From Aerococcus sp. UBA6277 (GTDB lineage Bacteria; Bacillota; Bacilli; Lactobacillales; Aerococcaceae): 64,000 nt of DNA. The stretch spans positions 1-64,000 of the forward strand of contig NZ_DJUR01000019.1 of the NCBI RefSeq assembly GCF_002440555.1, read 5' to 3'. The translations under genes and the position numbers were made by a program. Positions 61,462 to 64,000 of this stretch are shown here, one piece after another (within the stretch, counting starts at the first letter, position 1; each line of letters begins with the position of its first letter). Under the pieces are notes generated by a model that saw only the letters and a list, made by a program, of their open reading frames with translations, was not told where the DNA came from and made no database searches.

Positions 61462-62358
61462 TTGAAGAAAAAACTTAAAGGCTTGTGGATTGCTGTCATT
61501 GCAATCTTGGGATTAGTCCTTACTTTCGGTTCTGCCGATGCATACAAATCAAACATTTTTAATTTAGTCTCTGGTGAAGACAAGGGAACCATTACCTTAT
61601 CTTATGTAACGTGGGATACGGAAATTGCCTCTACAAATGTGATCGCTGAAGTATTGCGTCAAGCAGGCTATACTGTAGAAATTACACCATTAGACAACGC
61701 GATTATGTGGTCATCTGTTGCTACAAACGAAGCGGATGCTATGGTGGGTGCTTGGTTACCTAACACACATGCACCGCAATACGAACAATATGGTGATCAA
61801 ATGGAAGACTTGGGTCCTAACTTAGAGGGTGCGATTACAGGTTTAACCGTACCAACTTACATGGAAGATGTGAACTCAATCGAGGACTTAAGTGACCAAG
61901 CGAACCAAACGATTACAGGTATTGAACCTGGTGCGGGTGTTGTAGCGGCTGCAGAAGAGGCAGTAGGTACATACAGCAACCTAAGTGATTGGACAGTTCA
62001 AACATCATCTTCAGGTGCCATGACGACCGAATTAGGTACAGCTATTGCTAATGAAGAAGAAATCGTCATTACTGGTTGGTCACCACACTGGATGTTCCAA
62101 GAGTATGACTTGAAATATTTAGAAGATACTGAAGGTGTCTTCGGAGACGGTGAAACAATCAACACAATGGCCCGCCTAGGGTTGCAAGACGATATGCCAG
62201 AAGCTTACCAAATTTTAGATAACTTCTTCTGGGAAGTTGAGGATATGGAATCTGTAATGGCTGAAATCAATGACGGTGCCGATCCTCAAACTGCAGCACA
62301 AGACTGGATTGAAGCAAATCAAGATACAGTTGATCAATGGTTAGCTGTTGAAGAATAA
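61462..62358 (+). CDS. opuAC: Glycine betaine-binding protein OpuAC (first copy)
   Basis: Extracellular binding protein of OpuA, 298 residues, TTG start behind AAAGGAG. Betaine-cage tryptophans lie in segments such as YVTWDTEIAST, AIMWSSV, VGAWLPNTH and GWSPHWMF. The N-terminus MKKKLKGLWIAVIAILGLVLTFGSADAYK, given in outline, is a signal or anchor with no lipobox cysteine, so the protein is either cleaved and released or held by an uncleaved helix. A near-duplicate follows at 62606. Confidence 0.92.
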   Translation: MKKKLKGLWIAVIAILGLVLTFGSADAYKSNIFNLVSGEDKGTITLSYVTWDTEIASTNVIAEVLRQAGYTVEITPLDNAIMWSSVATNEADAMVGAWLPNTHAPQYEQYGDQMEDLGPNLEGAITGLTVPTYMEDVNSIEDLSDQANQTITGIEPGAGVVAAAEEAVGTYSNLSDWTVQTSSSGAMTTELGTAIANEEEIVITGWSPHWMFQEYDLKYLEDTEGVFGDGETINTMARLGLQDDMPEAYQILDNFFWEVEDMESVMAEINDGADPQTAAQDWIEANQDTVDQWLAVEE

Positions 62359-62382
62359 GTAAATAAAAGCATAAATAGGACT

Positions 62383-62482
62383 AAAATCGGGTTTGAGCCT
62401 TCCAAAAGGACTGCGTTTCAGATTAAGTTGCAGTTGACTTTGTCAGCTAGTGCCTTAATCTTTCAGCGTTCTCTTTCTGGAC
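62383..62482. repeat. Dispersed intergenic hairpin repeat, copy B
   Basis: Same family as copy A at 8021-8120. Shared blocks in order: AAAATCGG, TTGAGCCT, AAAGGACTGCGTTTCA, ATTAAGTTG, TTGTCAG-like core, TGCCTTAAT, CGTT, CTTTCTG. The halves are imperfect reverse complements. It lies between opuAC and its paralogue and may break transcription between them. Confidence 0.8.
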
Positions 62483-62605
62483 CTCAATCCTTACAAAGTC
62501 TCAACGAGCTTAAACAGGAGTGAGGCACACTAGTAGCCCCTCCTGTTTTTTTAGATAAAGTAGCGAACATTTGTAACTAGGGAAGTATATTTCGGGAGTG
62601 TAAAA

Positions 62606-63475
62606 ATGTTTAAGAAAATAGGTTTAGTAGTCGCGCTAATTGTTGGGTTATTATTCACTTTTGGAAGTGAAGATTCATACCAAACGAATGTAGGGTCCAA
62701 TAAAGGTGGGCAAACGGTGAATCTAGCCACAGTTAATTGGGAGTCAGAAATTGCTTCGACAACTGTTTTGGCACAAGTGCTAGAAGAAGCGGGCTTTAAT
62801 GTCCAGATGACCACAGTCGATCCTGCCATCATGTGGAGTTCTGTTGCTGAAGGGCAAGCGGATGCCATGGTTGGTGGTTGGGTACCAGTCACACATCAAG
62901 CTTATGAAGCGGAATACGGCGGTTCCATGGTTGACTTAGGCCCTAACTTAGAAGGGGCGATTTCAGCACTAACTGTTCCAACCCATATGGAAGATGTGAA
63001 TTCGATTGAAGATTTAACGGACGAAGATGGATCTACGATTACAGCCATTGAACCGGGTGCTGGTGTCACAAACAGTGCGCAGAATTCAGTAAAAGAATAT
63101 GACAACTTATCTGGTTGGGAAGTTTCGGTAAGTTCTACTGGTGCAATGATTGCTGAACTTGAGCAAGCGATTGAAAATGAGGAAGAAATTGTTGTCACAG
63201 GTTGGCAACCACACTGGATGTTCATGGATTACGACCTAAAAATGCTTGAAGATCCAAAAAACATCTTTGGTGGTCATGAAGAAATTCGTTCATACGCTAG
63301 AGAAGGATTTCAAGAAGATAATCCAGAAGCTTACAAAATCATCGATAACTTCTACTGGGAAGTAGCTGACATGTCTGCTGTAATGGAAGAATTGGCTACA
63401 GGTGTTGAACCAGAAGAAGCAGCAGATAACTGGATTGAAGCCAATCGTGAAACAGTAGACGGCTGGTTAGAATAA
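62606..63475 (+). CDS. Glycine betaine-binding protein, second copy (OpuAC paralogue)
   Basis: A 289-residue paralogue of the gene just upstream, with the same tryptophan-bearing segments (ATVNWESEIAST, AIMWSSVAEGQADAMVGGW, GWQPHWMF) and identical DLGPNLEGAI. The N-terminal helix again has no lipobox cysteine. It has its own ribosome binding site (TCGGGAGTG). It could widen the ligand range or raise binding-protein dosage for the single OpuAA/OpuAB pair. Confidence 0.9.
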   Translation: MFKKIGLVVALIVGLLFTFGSEDSYQTNVGSNKGGQTVNLATVNWESEIASTTVLAQVLEEAGFNVQMTTVDPAIMWSSVAEGQADAMVGGWVPVTHQAYEAEYGGSMVDLGPNLEGAISALTVPTHMEDVNSIEDLTDEDGSTITAIEPGAGVTNSAQNSVKEYDNLSGWEVSVSSTGAMIAELEQAIENEEEIVVTGWQPHWMFMDYDLKMLEDPKNIFGGHEEIRSYAREGFQEDNPEAYKIIDNFYWEVADMSAVMEELATGVEPEEAADNWIEANRETVDGWLE

Positions 63476-63528
63476 AGTTTCTTCTATTCATAAATAGATT
63501 TAGAACATTGATAGCAATAAACAAAAAT

Positions 63529-63573
63529 AAAGACAGGCGAGTAGATTAAATAGAAGTCTACCGCCTGTCTTTT
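63529..63573. terminator. Bidirectional terminator between the opuAC paralogue and nox
   Basis: AAAGACAGGCG (63529-63539) / CGCCTGTCTTT (to 63573) with an additional inner stem GTAGA/TCTAC. Confidence 0.88.
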
Positions 63574-63627
63574 ATTTGTTATAAAGGATGTTGTATATCC
63601 AAGGTGAAAAAGTGATTTTCGTTTGGC

Positions 63628-64000
63628 TTAGAAAATCATTGTGTCTGCGCCGTATGGTTGACCTAGTGCTTCTTGCGCTAAGACATTTAAGAAGTTCCAA
63701 GGGCGGTTGAATTCTGGTTGGAAGAAGAAATCAGCGTGTGCTAATTGGTCTACAGTCCATTCAGCATCAATCGCAACAGATACAGCATTAATAGCTTGAA
63801 GAATGTCGTAAGTTGACATTAATTGAGCACCTAATACGCGACCGCTATCTGCATCATAGTGAAGTTTCATTAATACTTTTTCTTCGTCATGCATAAATGA
63901 AGGACGGATTAAGTCTTCCTTGTATACAGATTTCACGTTGCCATTGTAAGAGCTAACGTTAGCGTCTTTGATACCAGTAGTCGCAAATTTGTAGTCAAAT
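63628..64000 (-). CDS. nox: NADH oxidase, C-terminal part (gene continues past window end)
   Basis: Flavin disulphide reductase family (water-forming Nox type), which regenerates NAD+ with oxygen. Only the C-terminal dimerisation domain is present; the frame stays open to the right edge (FATTGIKDANVSSYNGNVKS, then the rest). Typical end segments are DSGRVLGAQLMSTYDILQAINAVSVAI, WTVDQLAHADFFFQPEFNRPWN and LAQEALGQ. The catalytic cysteine and FAD site lie outside the window, so coenzyme-A reductase-like relatives are not strictly excluded. Confidence 0.88.
   Translation of the reverse strand, partial: FDYKFATTGIKDANVSSYNGNVKSVYKEDLIRPSFMHDEEKVLMKLHYDADSGRVLGAQLMSTYDILQAINAVSVAIDAEWTVDQLAHADFFFQPEFNRPWNFLNVLAQEALGQPYGADTMIF

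Noticed and set aside
1-64000. CRISPR arrays, tRNA or rRNA genes, prophage, complete insertion sequences
   Set aside because: No regularly spaced repeats beyond the short ones listed, no cloverleaf or rRNA sequence recognised, and no transposase, integrase or phage structural genes.

Overview
The window is ordinary chromosome from a low-GC Gram-positive bacterium of the order Lactobacillales. The evidence is strong AGGAGG-type ribosome binding sites, GTG/TTG starts, and Firmicute gene neighbourhoods: radA-yacL-gltX, cysS-mrnC-rlmB-yacP-sigma factor, rpmG-secE-nusG and rplKA/rplJL. Regulation is also of Firmicute type: cre, GlnR, NrdR and PurR sites and an L10 leader. The mixture of a mannose PTS, NrdHIEF, two osmoprotectant importers and a NADH oxidase would suit an Aerococcaceae-like organism, but that family assignment is inference. 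No phage, complete insertion sequence, CRISPR array, tRNA or rRNA was seen.

Layout. 1-2.6 kb: end of a type I restriction subunit (hsdR), closed by a composite inverted repeat. 2.7-4.8 kb: dihydroxyacetone kinase operon dhaM-dhaK-dhaL (minus strand) behind a promoter with a cre-like site. 5.1-9.4 kb: MalY/PatB lyase, CDF metal transporter, autoregulated glnR and an LL-diaminopimelate aminotransferase. 10.0-14.1 kb: mannose PTS operon (EIIAB, IIC, IID, ManO) and mannose-6-phosphate isomerase, with a cre site directly after the -10. 14.3-15.9 kb: formate/nitrite channel and a cupin. 15.9-17.5 kb: a gene-poor, repeat-rich stretch (below). 17.5-24.6 kb: pgeF, an M16C peptidase, three small envelope proteins and a cytoplasmic alpha-amylase. 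24.7-29.6 kb: dut-radA-yacL-gltX. 29.9-33.8 kb: nrdHIEF with two NrdR boxes. 34.0-35.9 kb: xpt-pbuX with a PurBox pair. 36.1-43.3 kb: KDG permease, a fused osmoprotectant transporter, GNAT, a divergent MurE-like ligase and an orphan MetQ. 44.0-48.0 kb: cysS-mrnC-rlmB-yacP-sigma. 48.2-54.4 kb: GntP permease, rpmG-secE-nusG, phoU on the opposite strand, rplKA and rplJL. 54.7-58.2 kb: mntABCD-like metal importer. 58.4-63.5 kb: methyltransferase and opuA with two binding proteins. 63.6 kb to the end: start-less end of nox.

The most interesting region is 15.9-17.5 kb. Two ~180 bp copies (about 15925-16105 and 16924-17106) each carry an AT-rich -10, a conserved upstream inverted repeat, a hairpin displaying UCCUCCC in its loop and a rho-independent terminator whose loop also shows CUCCC. 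The terminator stems differ by a compensatory base-pair change. I read them as a duplicated small-RNA gene with anti-Shine-Dalgarno loops. Between them lie a 54-residue membrane protein gene, a frameshifted gene and a gene remnant. Next to them is a nested inverted-repeat element.

Other noncoding structure: a ~100 bp hairpin repeat in two copies (8.02 and 62.38 kb), two mRNA segments resembling the ribosomal protein L1 site ahead of rplK and rplA, and an attenuator-like hairpin ahead of nusG. All functional calls rest on reading translated sequence and motifs by eye; no database search was made.
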